Of a stretch of DNA of 44,270 nt, positions 29,901-38,237 are shown piece by piece. Source of the stretch: Candidatus Pacearchaeota archaeon. GTDB taxonomy: Archaea > Nanobdellota > Nanobdellia > Pacearchaeales > GW2011-AR1. The notes beneath the pieces were generated by a model. That model made no database searches. It was not told where the DNA came from and was given only the letters and a program-made list of their open reading frames with translations. The first letter of the stretch is position 1. Each line of letters starts with the position of its first letter. The position numbers and the translations under genes are program-made. The stretch is from contig JAOAJC010000005.1 of the NCBI GenBank assembly GCA_026414385.1, positions 1-44,270 on the forward strand, read 5' to 3'.

Positions 29901-29982
29901 CATTAACGTGGCTGAAGCAGAGAAAATAACAAATAAAATTGCAAGCAGCGTTGAAAACACCAATCTTGAAAAACGCGGCTGA
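26914..29982 (+). CDS. smc: SMC-family ATPase with a central CxxC (zinc-hook-like) motif
   Basis: [42 protein letters not shown]; C-terminal [36 protein letters not shown]; central [19 protein letters not shown]. Confidence 0.93.
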   Translation: [1022 protein letters not shown]

Positions 29983-30005
29983 AATGAGAGAGTAAAAAAG
30001 AAAAA

Positions 30006-30689
30006 TTAGAAGTCAAGCAAACTTGATTGTTTTTTTTCTTGGAAAATTGATTTCCAAGTTTTCCATGTTTTTCTAAAAATGCCTGAATCTTTTAATTTTT
30101 CCCCGTTCTTTTTTAAGAATTCTTGAGTTATTGGATCTGATGGATAGCCGGAACCGATATCACCATATTTTTTGTATTGTTCTTTTAGTTTTGCAACTTC
30201 GTCCTCTCTCTCAACTTTTGCGATAATTGAGGCTGCTGATGTTGAAGGATACAAGAAATCAGCTTTATGTTCAACCGTGAATTCTAAATTTTCCGGGTGT
30301 TTAATAAAACCAATTAAAGTAGAACGCCAAGCTCTCGTATTTATAGACGGACAATCAACAAAGACATGGATTTTTGATTTATTATCATTTAAAGAATTGA
30401 TTATTTCTGCCATTTTTAACGCTTCTAAAGTATTTAGATTAATCCCGGTGTTGATAGACCTGTCAATTTCTTCAGGATAGATTTTAATTGTTTTAATATT
30501 TAGGGCATTCTCTTTTATTATTTTTGAGAGTGATATTCTTGCATTGTGGGAGAGAAGTTTGGAATCTTTTACGCCTTTTTCTTTTAAGAAAATTTCTTTT
30601 TCTTTTTCTAACAAAACTCCTGCTAAAACCATCGGGCCGATTAAAGGCCCTCTGCCTGCATCGTCAATGCCTAAAACCAACATAAACAA
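30006..30689 (-). CDS. rnhB: Ribonuclease HII
   Basis: LGIDDAGRGPLIGPMVLAGV, VFVDCPS, EHKADFLYPSTSAASIIAKVERE. Confidence 0.93.
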   Translation of the reverse strand: MFMLVLGIDDAGRGPLIGPMVLAGVLLEKEKEIFLKEKGVKDSKLLSHNARISLSKIIKENALNIKTIKIYPEEIDRSINTGINLNTLEALKMAEIINSLNDNKSKIHVFVDCPSINTRAWRSTLIGFIKHPENLEFTVEHKADFLYPSTSAASIIAKVEREDEVAKLKEQYKKYGDIGSGYPSDPITQEFLKKNGEKLKDSGIFRKTWKTWKSIFQEKKQSSLLDF

Positions 30690-30725
30690 AGAAATAATGA
30701 ATTGTATAAAAAGCTATTGTAAAAA

Positions 30726-30800
30726 TAGCAGCGGTTGGATTTGAACCAACGATCTCCGGGTTATGGGCCCGGTGAGGACTCCAAGCTCCTCTACGCTGCT
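30726..30800 (-). tRNA. Initiator tRNA-Met (CAT)
   Basis: AGCAGCG acceptor with A1:U72, CCGGG-CCCATAA-CCCGG anticodon arm (GGG/CCC pairs, C33), GTTGG-TTCAAAT-CCAAC T arm. Confidence 0.9.
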
Positions 30801-31071
30801 ATAGAAATAAAGATAAGACAGGGCTTTTAAAGATTTGCTAAAATCTCTATTAAAAATTTAAATGTTTTTAGATTATAATAGATTTCTAACGCGATTAAAC
30901 CGGGTGTTTAATGAACTGAGAGATAATAAGGCTTTTGTTAAGCAAAAATTAGGAATTTTCTTGTTGGAGATTTGAGGTTAATAGAACAAAAATTATCGTT
31001 TATATAAAAATTAATTTTAAATTCTTTCTTTAAATAGTTAAAATTAAAAAGAGTGGGTTTTTTAAGTTGTA

Positions 31072-31650
31072 ATGAAAAAAGAGAAGATAATTAACATACC
31101 AAACATTATAAGCATTTTAAGAATAATTCTAACTTTTGTTATTATTTATTTTATTTTAATGAACTTTAGCAGGATTTCCATAGCAATTATGTTTATTATT
31201 GCGATGATAACTGATGCTCTTGATGGGCAAATAGCAAGAAGGTTTAAGATGAAAAGCGAGATTGGAAGAAAATTAGATATGATTGCTGATAGGTTCTTGG
31301 TTATTGGAGTTATATTATTCATATTAATGGAACACAGCATAACCAAATCATTAACGAATTATGAATTTGTTCAGTTTTTATTAATAATGACAAGAGAAAT
31401 CGTTGCTTTTCCTTTTGCAATAATAGCGCTGGCTTCTGGAAATGCTTTTCCAAAAGTAAGAATAATCGGAAAGGCAACAACTGTTTTGCAAGGCATTTCT
31501 TTTCCAATGATTTTATTGAGTAGTGATTATGTTATATTTTCAAAAATTTCAATTTTTTTCTCTATTTTGACTGCAATAAGTGGATTGATTTCGGGATTTA
31601 AATATATAAAAGATGTTAGTGAAAAAAATGACGGGCGCGGGAGAAGGTAA
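31072..31650 (+). CDS. CDP-alcohol phosphatidyltransferase
   Basis: DALDGQIARRFKMKSEIGRKLDMIAD matches DxxDGxxARx8Gx3Dx3D; multiple TMs. Confidence 0.88.
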   Translation: MKKEKIINIPNIISILRIILTFVIIYFILMNFSRISIAIMFIIAMITDALDGQIARRFKMKSEIGRKLDMIADRFLVIGVILFILMEHSITKSLTNYEFVQFLLIMTREIVAFPFAIIALASGNAFPKVRIIGKATTVLQGISFPMILLSSDYVIFSKISIFFSILTAISGLISGFKYIKDVSEKNDGRGRR

Positions 31651-31858
31651 AAAATTTATTGGAAAAGCCGATGTGTATATCCATGAAAAAGGAAAGAGTA
31701 ACGCGCGCATTACGGATATTGACATTGAATTAGAGAAATTAAACGGGATTATTAAACCAGGAGAAGCAAGCTATGTGCAAGGAAAGGAGGGAGGGGTTTT
31801 TATTGGGTTAAAAAAAGAGATGATTAATAGGGCGGAGAAAGAGCTGAAAAAGAGTTAA
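31628..31858 (+). CDS. Small hypothetical protein
   Basis: MTGAGEGKKFIGKADVYIHEKGKSNARITDIDIELEKLNGII...; track start 31613. Confidence 0.5.
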   Translation: MTGAGEGKKFIGKADVYIHEKGKSNARITDIDIELEKLNGIIKPGEASYVQGKEGGVFIGLKKEMINRAEKELKKS

Positions 31859-31859
31859 A

Positions 31860-32648
31860 ATGATAAATTTCAAAAAACTAAAATTTTATACTTTTCTTTT
31901 ATTGGCTTTTTTATCCTTAATTGTTGTTGTTTATCCTTTTTTTAGAGGATATGATGTTATATATTACAAAAACTTACTTGAATATTTTAACATACCTGAA
32001 TTGATTTATTTAGGATGGATAGTATTAGCAACAGCAACAACAATGCCGATATCCGCACCAATGGTTGCTGGAATAATTTATTTTTCATTTGATAAAGCGC
32101 TCTTATTAACTTTTGTTGGAATAATAACTGGCGCTATTGGCGTTTTTTATATATCAAAATATTTAGGAAAAGATTTTGTGAAAGAGAATTATGGAATAAA
32201 AAGTAAAACAAAGATACATTTGTTTAATGAGTTAATGCATAAACATTCATTAGCTTATGTTGTCTTGATTACTTGTGTTTATGCTTTTCCTTCTAACCTT
32301 GCTTATATGATTGCAGGAGTAACTGAAACGAGTTTGTTAAAGTTAGTTATTATTGTATTAATTGGACATGTTGGGACTGCTTTTGCTGTTGGAGCGTTAG
32401 TTTTTGGTGGATTAAATTCAAACATAACTTACATTTTGATTGGAGTAGCTTATTTGGCTCTTATTAACATAATTCCAATTGGATTATATCACAAAGAAAT
32501 GAAAAAACTTGTTTTATTGATTTATAACAAAAAAGCTTATGAAAGGTTTGTTAAGATGGAAAAGTTGGAGAAAAAAATTGAGAAAGAGGTAGAAAAAACA
32601 GAAAAGAAAATTAAGAAAGAAATATTCGAGGATTTAATAAAAAAGTGA
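31860..32648 (+). CDS. DedA/VTT-domain-like membrane protein
   Basis: Multi-TM with FVGIITGAIGVFYISKYLGKDFV; polar charged C-terminal tail. Confidence 0.6.
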   Translation: MINFKKLKFYTFLLLAFLSLIVVVYPFFRGYDVIYYKNLLEYFNIPELIYLGWIVLATATTMPISAPMVAGIIYFSFDKALLLTFVGIITGAIGVFYISKYLGKDFVKENYGIKSKTKIHLFNELMHKHSLAYVVLITCVYAFPSNLAYMIAGVTETSLLKLVIIVLIGHVGTAFAVGALVFGGLNSNITYILIGVAYLALINIIPIGLYHKEMKKLVLLIYNKKAYERFVKMEKLEKKIEKEVEKTEKKIKKEIFEDLIKK

Positions 32649-32766
32649 ATTGGATTGGGTTTTTTGACAAAGACGAATTGAAACTGCTTTGGCTTTTTGC
32701 CTTGTGAAATCGTATTTATTTTGATATTTGAAAACGATTAACTGACAAAATATTAAACTAGAAAAA

Positions 32767-32851
32767 CGCCCGGACCAGGATTTGAACCTGGGAATCCATC
32801 GCTGGAAACAAGGTTAGCAACCTTGCGCCGTAACCACTGGGCCATCCGGGC
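32767..32851 (-). tRNA. tRNA-Ser (GCT)
   Basis: GCCCGGA/TCCGGGC acceptor, CAAGG-TTGCTAA-CCTTG anticodon arm, long variable arm, CCAGG-TTCAAAT-CCTGG T arm, G73. Confidence 0.9.
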
Positions 32852-32903
32852 TCAATTAAAATATGAGAGAATTGCTTAAAAGGTTTATTATTTTAATGAT
32901 ATT

Positions 32904-33188
32904 ATGGTTTTATTGAAGATTTTGAATAAATTAAGAAGAAAAATTATGCTTTTGATTAACAAAGATTATGTTATAAAAAAAATTGTAAAGAGAAGAGGAA
33001 AGTGCTTGAAATGTGGAAAATGCTGTATTGGGTGCGAGTATCTTAATAAAAAAACAAGATTATGCAAGGTTTATAAAAATCGTCCAAATTGGTGTCATAA
33101 AGATTTTCCAATTGATGAGTTTGATAAAGTTGTTTTTGGAGTTAGAAACAATTGTGGATATTGGTTTGATGAACAAAAACATTTATAA
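32904..33188 (+). CDS. YkgJ-like Cys-cluster (putative Fe-S/Zn) protein
   Basis: GKCLKCGKCCIGCEYLNKKTRLCKVYKNRPNWC. Confidence 0.65.
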   Translation: MVLLKILNKLRRKIMLLINKDYVIKKIVKRRGKCLKCGKCCIGCEYLNKKTRLCKVYKNRPNWCHKDFPIDEFDKVVFGVRNNCGYWFDEQKHL

Positions 33189-33210
33189 TCTTAACAATTT
33201 TAGATATAAC

Positions 33211-33612
33211 ATGAAAAAAAGAACATATATGCTGGCTTTGGCAAGCGTCTTTTTGGTTGTGTTTGCAATAGCAATTGTTGTAGCTGTTGCTGAGAAAGAT
33301 GGCGCAAACAAACCTGAAAGCAAAGACAACAAGGAAATTGTTACAGCAGAAAAGAACATGACTTTTGGGCAGTGCGTATCGAGTATCGTAAAGATAAGAA
33401 CTGCTTGTTATGAAAGTGTAAAAACAGCGCGCCAAATGTGTTTGGATAATGCTGCAAATACAACTACAAATAAAGACGCATCCGCACAATGTAACGCGGC
33501 CTATAAAAAGGACTTGAAAGAGTGCAAGAATAAGTTTAAGGCAGCAAAAGTAGAATGCATAAAAACAACAAAGCCTGGCTTTTTTGAAAAACTGCGATAT
33601 GCTTTTGCATAA
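33211..33612 (+). CDS. Small secreted Cys-containing hypothetical protein
   Basis: MKKRTYMLALASVFLVVFAIAIVVAVAE signal/anchor; the track N-terminal extension from 33013 overlaps the upstream gene out of frame. Confidence 0.6.
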   Translation: MKKRTYMLALASVFLVVFAIAIVVAVAEKDGANKPESKDNKEIVTAEKNMTFGQCVSSIVKIRTACYESVKTARQMCLDNAANTTTNKDASAQCNAAYKKDLKECKNKFKAAKVECIKTTKPGFFEKLRYAFA

Positions 33613-33706
33613 ATAAATATTTGTTTTTTCTTTTTTAGATTAGTTATTAGCGGCTAAGAAAAGTTTTTAATGAAATTAACCTTTATTTTTAAATGAAAGA
33701 GGGAAT

Positions 33707-35809
33707 ATGAGAGTGAATAATTTAATAAAAAAAGTAAGGAAAAGAACAGGGGAATTAGAGGATTTTGATTCTTTAAAAATAACCAACGCAATAAGAAAAG
33801 CGATGAGAGTAGTTGAGGAAGATAATGAAAACGAGGCAAAAAAAATAACTAATGAAATTGTTAGCGAATTAAACAAAAAAATTAATGAGTTTGTTCAGGG
33901 AATTCCAAACATTGAACAGATACAAGATGTTGTTGAAGAAGTTTTGTCAAGAAGCAAATTCAAAAGAACAGCAAAAGCATATATGTTATATAGAAGAGGA
34001 AGGGCGCATGCACGCGAGTTAAGAGCTTTTTTTGGAATAAAAGATGACTTAAAATTTGACGTTAATGCAATAAGAGTTTTGCAAGAGAGGTATTTGTTAA
34101 AAGATAACAAAGGAAGAATAATAGAAACTCCGACAGAGATGTTTAATAGAGTAGCAAAGACAATTGCTTCTGTTGAGAGAGAAAACAAAGAAAAATGGGA
34201 AAAAACATTTTTTGAAATGATGAAAAATCTGGAATTTTTACCAAATTCTCCAACTTTAATGAACGCTGGAACATCTTTGGGGCAGTTGAGCGCTTGTTTT
34301 GTGTTGCCCATTGAAGATTCTTTGTCAAGTATTTTTGAAACTCTAAAAGAGATGGCGATAATTCAACAAAGTGGCGGGGGAACTGGATTTTCATTTTCTC
34401 ATTTGAGGCCTAAAGGAGACATTGTAAGGAGCACGAAAGGAATTGCGTCTGGGCCTGTTTCGTTCATAGAAATTTATGATGCTGCAACAGAGGTAATAAA
34501 GCAAGGTGGAAAAAGAAGGGGGGCGAACATGGGAATTTTGCACATATCTCATCCAGATGTTGTTGATTTTATAACATCAAAACAAAAGGAAAAACACTTG
34601 TCTAATTTTAACATAAGTGTTAGTGTTGATGACAAATTTATGGAAGCAATAGAGAGAAATGAAGATTATGAATTAATTAACCCTCATAATGGGAGAGTTG
34701 TGAGAAAACTAAATGCAAAAAGACTTTTTGATTTGATATGCGAGAGTGCTTGGAAGACTGGAGATCCTGGCTTAGTGTTTATTGATGAGATAAATAGAAA
34801 AAATCAAATTCCAGGGGTTGGAAGAATTGAAGCGACTAATCCGTGTGGCGAGGTTCCACTATTAAATTATGAATCTTGTAATTTAGGGAGTATAAATTTA
34901 ATGAAAATGCTTAAAAAAGAAGGAGAAAACTATTTAATAGATTGGAAAAAATTTAAAGATACAATAGAACTTGCAGTAAGATTTTTAGATAATGTTATTG
35001 ATGCAAATAAATATCCGTTTAAAGAATTAGAAAAAATGGCATTAAATAATAGAAGAATTGGGCTTGGTGTTATGGGTTTTGCAGAAATGCTTATTCTTCT
35101 TGGGATAGAATATGATTCAGACGAGGCAATAAAAGTTGCAGAAAAATTAATGTTATTTATTAACAATGAGGCGCATAAAGCATCTATGGAATTGGGAAAA
35201 GAAAAAGGCAATTTTCCAAATTTCAAAAAATCAATTTGGGAAGGAAAAGTAAAAAATATGAGAAATTGCGCATGCACGACAATTGCGCCAACCGGAACTT
35301 TGTCAATAATTGCTGGATGTTCTTCTGGAATAGAACCTTTATTTGCGCTAGTTTTTATGAGAGAGGTTTTGGGCGGAAAACATCTTTTTGAGACAAATAA
35401 AATATTCCAAAACATTTTGATAAAAGAAGGATTGTATAGTAATAAATTAATGGAAAGAGTTGCAAGAGATGGAAATTTAAGCAAGATAAAATTACCTGAA
35501 AAAATAAAAAAATTGTTTAAAACCGCATTAGAAATAGATTATGAACAACACATAAAAATACAAGCTGCTTTTCAAAAACACACGGACAATGCTGTTAGCA
35601 AGACAATTAATCTAAAAAGCAACGCTTCTGTTGAGGATGTTAAAAATGCTTATATGATGGCTTACAAATTGAAATGTAAAGGCATAACTATATATAGATA
35701 TGGAAGTAAGACAGAACAGGTTTTATATCTCGGGCAGGGGAAAAAATATTCAAAAGCAAGCGGAGAATATAATAGTGGAAGTTGCATTGGGAAAGTTTGC
35801 ACATTATAA
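33707..35809 (+). CDS. nrdJ: Class II (adenosylcobalamin-dependent) ribonucleotide reductase
   Basis: ATP-cone N-terminus, QQSGGGTGFSFSHLRPKGD, NPCGEVPLLNYESCNLGSINL, TTIAPTGTLSIIAGCSSGIEP, C-terminal CIGKVCTL. Confidence 0.92.
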   Translation: MRVNNLIKKVRKRTGELEDFDSLKITNAIRKAMRVVEEDNENEAKKITNEIVSELNKKINEFVQGIPNIEQIQDVVEEVLSRSKFKRTAKAYMLYRRGRAHARELRAFFGIKDDLKFDVNAIRVLQERYLLKDNKGRIIETPTEMFNRVAKTIASVERENKEKWEKTFFEMMKNLEFLPNSPTLMNAGTSLGQLSACFVLPIEDSLSSIFETLKEMAIIQQSGGGTGFSFSHLRPKGDIVRSTKGIASGPVSFIEIYDAATEVIKQGGKRRGANMGILHISHPDVVDFITSKQKEKHLSNFNISVSVDDKFMEAIERNEDYELINPHNGRVVRKLNAKRLFDLICESAWKTGDPGLVFIDEINRKNQIPGVGRIEATNPCGEVPLLNYESCNLGSINLMKMLKKEGENYLIDWKKFKDTIELAVRFLDNVIDANKYPFKELEKMALNNRRIGLGVMGFAEMLILLGIEYDSDEAIKVAEKLMLFINNEAHKASMELGKEKGNFPNFKKSIWEGKVKNMRNCACTTIAPTGTLSIIAGCSSGIEPLFALVFMREVLGGKHLFETNKIFQNILIKEGLYSNKLMERVARDGNLSKIKLPEKIKKLFKTALEIDYEQHIKIQAAFQKHTDNAVSKTINLKSNASVEDVKNAYMMAYKLKCKGITIYRYGSKTEQVLYLGQGKKYSKASGEYNSGSCIGKVCTL

Positions 35810-36775
35810 TTGTTTAGATTTGCTTAATAAGACAACTCTTGAATCTTGTTTTTCGTTTATAATTTTATAAGAAGAGTTTTTTTCTATTTCTTTTGCAAAA
35901 GCGATAATTTCGTCATGAGAGGGCATTGAAGAATAAGGCATTTTTGTTCTTGCTCCTCCCACTGCCATATATGCCTTAACTTCTACAAATTTTGGATTTG
36001 ATTTTTCAATTATTTTTGCATATTGTTCTGGAAATAACATATTTGATGATTTACTTAAAGTTAATCTTATGACTGTATTACAAGAAAATTTTTTTAATAG
36101 TGATAAAGATGCGTTTAATTTTTTCCATCCATCCTTAATAATTGGACAACACTCTTTTTGAAAAATTTCCTTATTGGGGGCTGGAAGAGTTAAATAAAAA
36201 AAGGTTGGCTCGTGATTTATCAATTTTTTAATCATGTCTGGATGAGCTCCATTGGTAACGAGAAATACTTTTTTGTTTTTTGATTTTATTAAATCAATAA
36301 ACTCTGGAAGGCGTGGATAGATTGTTGGCTCACCGCTTAAAGAAATCGCAAAAAGATTTGGAGAATCTGCCTCAAAAAAGATTTCCTTTTTAACTTTTGG
36401 ATTTCCTTTGAAACCTGCGATAGCTTTTTTGAATGCATTAATTGATTCTTTATAAATAAACTCTGGAGAATCCCATTTGAAGTTTTTTGGTGGTAAGGTG
36501 AAATTGAGAGAACGCCAACAATGTAAACAATTAAAATCGCAGAAAAACGCTGCAGGCGACATTTGAACGCAGCGATGTGATTGAATGCCATAAAACTTTT
36601 GCTTGAAACAAAAGTTTTCTCCCCTTAGTGCTTTTTTTGTCCATTCACAAATTTTTATTGCGGAGTGCTTTCCTACAAAGCGATAGCCTTGCAAATACAT
36701 TCTTTTTGCTTTCCATTCTGGCAAAGCTACTTTTGACAAATCTATTTGACAGGAAAATTTTTTTGGAGGTTTCAT
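35804..36775 (-). CDS. taw1: tRNA 4-demethylwyosine synthase (radical SAM, TYW1/Taw1 family)
   Basis: CDFNCLHCWR radical-SAM cluster motif, SLSGEPTIYPRLPEFI, KAYMAVGGAR. Confidence 0.88.
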   Translation of the reverse strand: MKPPKKFSCQIDLSKVALPEWKAKRMYLQGYRFVGKHSAIKICEWTKKALRGENFCFKQKFYGIQSHRCVQMSPAAFFCDFNCLHCWRSLNFTLPPKNFKWDSPEFIYKESINAFKKAIAGFKGNPKVKKEIFFEADSPNLFAISLSGEPTIYPRLPEFIDLIKSKNKKVFLVTNGAHPDMIKKLINHEPTFFYLTLPAPNKEIFQKECCPIIKDGWKKLNASLSLLKKFSCNTVIRLTLSKSSNMLFPEQYAKIIEKSNPKFVEVKAYMAVGGARTKMPYSSMPSHDEIIAFAKEIEKNSSYKIINEKQDSRVVLLSKSKQL

Positions 36776-36894
36776 TTTGATAATTATGCAAAAAACAATA
36801 AGTTAAAAAGGTTTATGTAAGAAGTTCTTGACATTATAAAATAAATAGGGTTTAAGATAGATTAATTTATATATCCAATTTTATTAAGTGGGAT

Positions 36895-37269
36895 ATGAAA
36901 ATAAGAGATATAATGAAGAGACCTTATGTGATTGATAAAGATATTAGTTTAAAAGATGCTGCAAAGATAATGGAAAAAAAGAATATTGGTAGTTTAATTT
37001 TTGTAGCAAAAGAAAAGATAAAAGGAATAATAACTGAGAGAGACATATTAAAAAATTTTGGAAAAAAGACAAATGTTAGTTCTGTAATGACGAAATCTGT
37101 CGTTAGTATAGAGCCAGATGAGAGTATAGAAAATGCTGTTGAGATAATGAGGAGCAAGAAAATAAAAAGGTTGCCCGTTGTAAGTGAAGGAAGGCTTATA
37201 GGTATTGTGACATTAACAGACATTGCTGCACATTATGAAGCATTAGAAGGTAGTTTTTTCTTTGAATGA
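36895..37269 (+). CDS. CBS-domain-pair protein
   Basis: Two CBS repeats (IGSLIFVAKEKIKGIITERDIL; KRLPVVSEGRLIGIVTLTDI). Confidence 0.9.
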   Translation: MKIRDIMKRPYVIDKDISLKDAAKIMEKKNIGSLIFVAKEKIKGIITERDILKNFGKKTNVSSVMTKSVVSIEPDESIENAVEIMRSKKIKRLPVVSEGRLIGIVTLTDIAAHYEALEGSFFFE

Positions 37270-37448
37270 GACATTAAAAATTAGAGAAATTATTAGAATT
37301 TTAAACTTGATCTATGTCTATTTGTCTTAAATTTTTTATATGTTTCTTGAGCAAAATCATTAGGATTAATGTCTATTATACATAAATTAAAAAACATTTG
37401 AATAGGAAAATTAACAAAATATAAAAACTCGGGTTTATTTGGGGATAA

Positions 37449-37706
37449 ATGGTGTTGTTTGAGATTTTTGTTTTAATTTCTGCAATTCCTATTGGATATT
37501 TAATTGCTTATTTTGCGAATGACGAACTTGTGGCTGGAAGAAAATGGTTTAAGGTATTAATTGTGGTTGCATTATTAATGGGGATATGGACATATTATGC
37601 TGGACTAACTTTCATAACTTTGACTTGCATTTTTATTATCATTGTTACAATCGTGTCTTTAATAAAGAGCAAAGACAGAAAATGGACAAGAAAAAGGGTT
37701 AGATAA
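37449..37706 (+). CDS. Small multi-TM hypothetical protein
   Basis: 85 aa hydrophobic; TATA-like box about 25 nt upstream. Confidence 0.55.
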   Translation: MVLFEIFVLISAIPIGYLIAYFANDELVAGRKWFKVLIVVALLMGIWTYYAGLTFITLTCIFIIIVTIVSLIKSKDRKWTRKRVR

Positions 37707-37770
37707 CAATTAAAGAATACAAATAATTGTAGAATCTTAAAAATTTTAGAATATTTAGATTAAAAAAGAT

Positions 37771-37781
37771 AGGTTTAAAAA
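37771..37781 (+). promoter_or_regulatory. Candidate TATA box for the ileS leader transcript
   Basis: gtttaaaaata about 27 nt upstream of ATG 37803. Confidence 0.45.
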
Positions 37782-37802
37782 TAGAATTTTAATTATTAAA
37801 AT

Positions 37803-37865
37803 ATGGCTATGGATGTAATGAATTCCAATGAGAGAATTATTTCTATTATAGCCATTATTATCTAA
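37803..37865 (+). CDS. Candidate Ile-rich leader peptide (MAMDVMNSNERIISIIAIII)
   Basis: 20 codons, seven Ile codons among the last nine; overlaps hairpin arms; TATA-like box at leaderless distance. Confidence 0.4.
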   Translation: MAMDVMNSNERIISIIAIII

Positions 37866-37889
37866 AAAAGCAAGTCGTTTTGGCTTGCT
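37803..37889 (+). promoter_or_regulatory. Candidate attenuator-like region: two hairpins with an alternative pairing
   Basis: ATGGCTAT(37803-37810)/ATAGCCAT(37848-37855); AGCAAG(37869-37874)/CTTGCT(37884-37889); alternative AGCCA(37850-37854)/TGGCT(37881-37885). Confidence 0.35.
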
Positions 37890-37901
37890 GGAGAATTTTC
37901 T

Positions 37902-38219
37902 ATGACAACTAAGATACAAACAAATCTTGTTGGGGAGGAATTAGACAGAAGGAACTATCGCAAATTAACTGACGAAATGAAAAATGCGATAAGAGAAGAG
38001 ATAATTAGATTATTGAAGAATGGAACATATTGTGGAATACGATGGTTGGAAAAAGAGTGTAATAAGGGAGGTTATGAATATCAAAGGACGACATTAACTT
38101 ATCATATATCTGAATTTATTGAGCGGTGTGTTTTAGAAGGGAATAACAAAAAAGCAAAAGAGATTATAGAGTATTTTAGAGATTTTGGATATAGTGAATC
38201 ATGGTTAAGAAAACTATAA
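37902..38219 (+). CDS. Hypothetical protein, possibly co-transcribed with ileS
   Basis: 105 aa helical protein; ends 18 nt before the ileS start. Confidence 0.55.
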   Translation: MTTKIQTNLVGEELDRRNYRKLTDEMKNAIREEIIRLLKNGTYCGIRWLEKECNKGGYEYQRTTLTYHISEFIERCVLEGNNKKAKEIIEYFRDFGYSESWLRKL

Positions 38220-38237
38220 AAAGCAAAAAACCAAAAT

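Noticed and set aside
33013-33210. N-terminal extension of the 199-aa ORF 33013-33612
   Set aside because: Overlaps the Cys-cluster gene out of frame; the signal-peptide start at 33211 is more plausible.
37803-37901. T-box riboswitch upstream of ileS
   Set aside because: No T-box core sequence or specifier-loop layout seen, and T-boxes are a bacterial class; the mini-ORF/hairpin model fits better.
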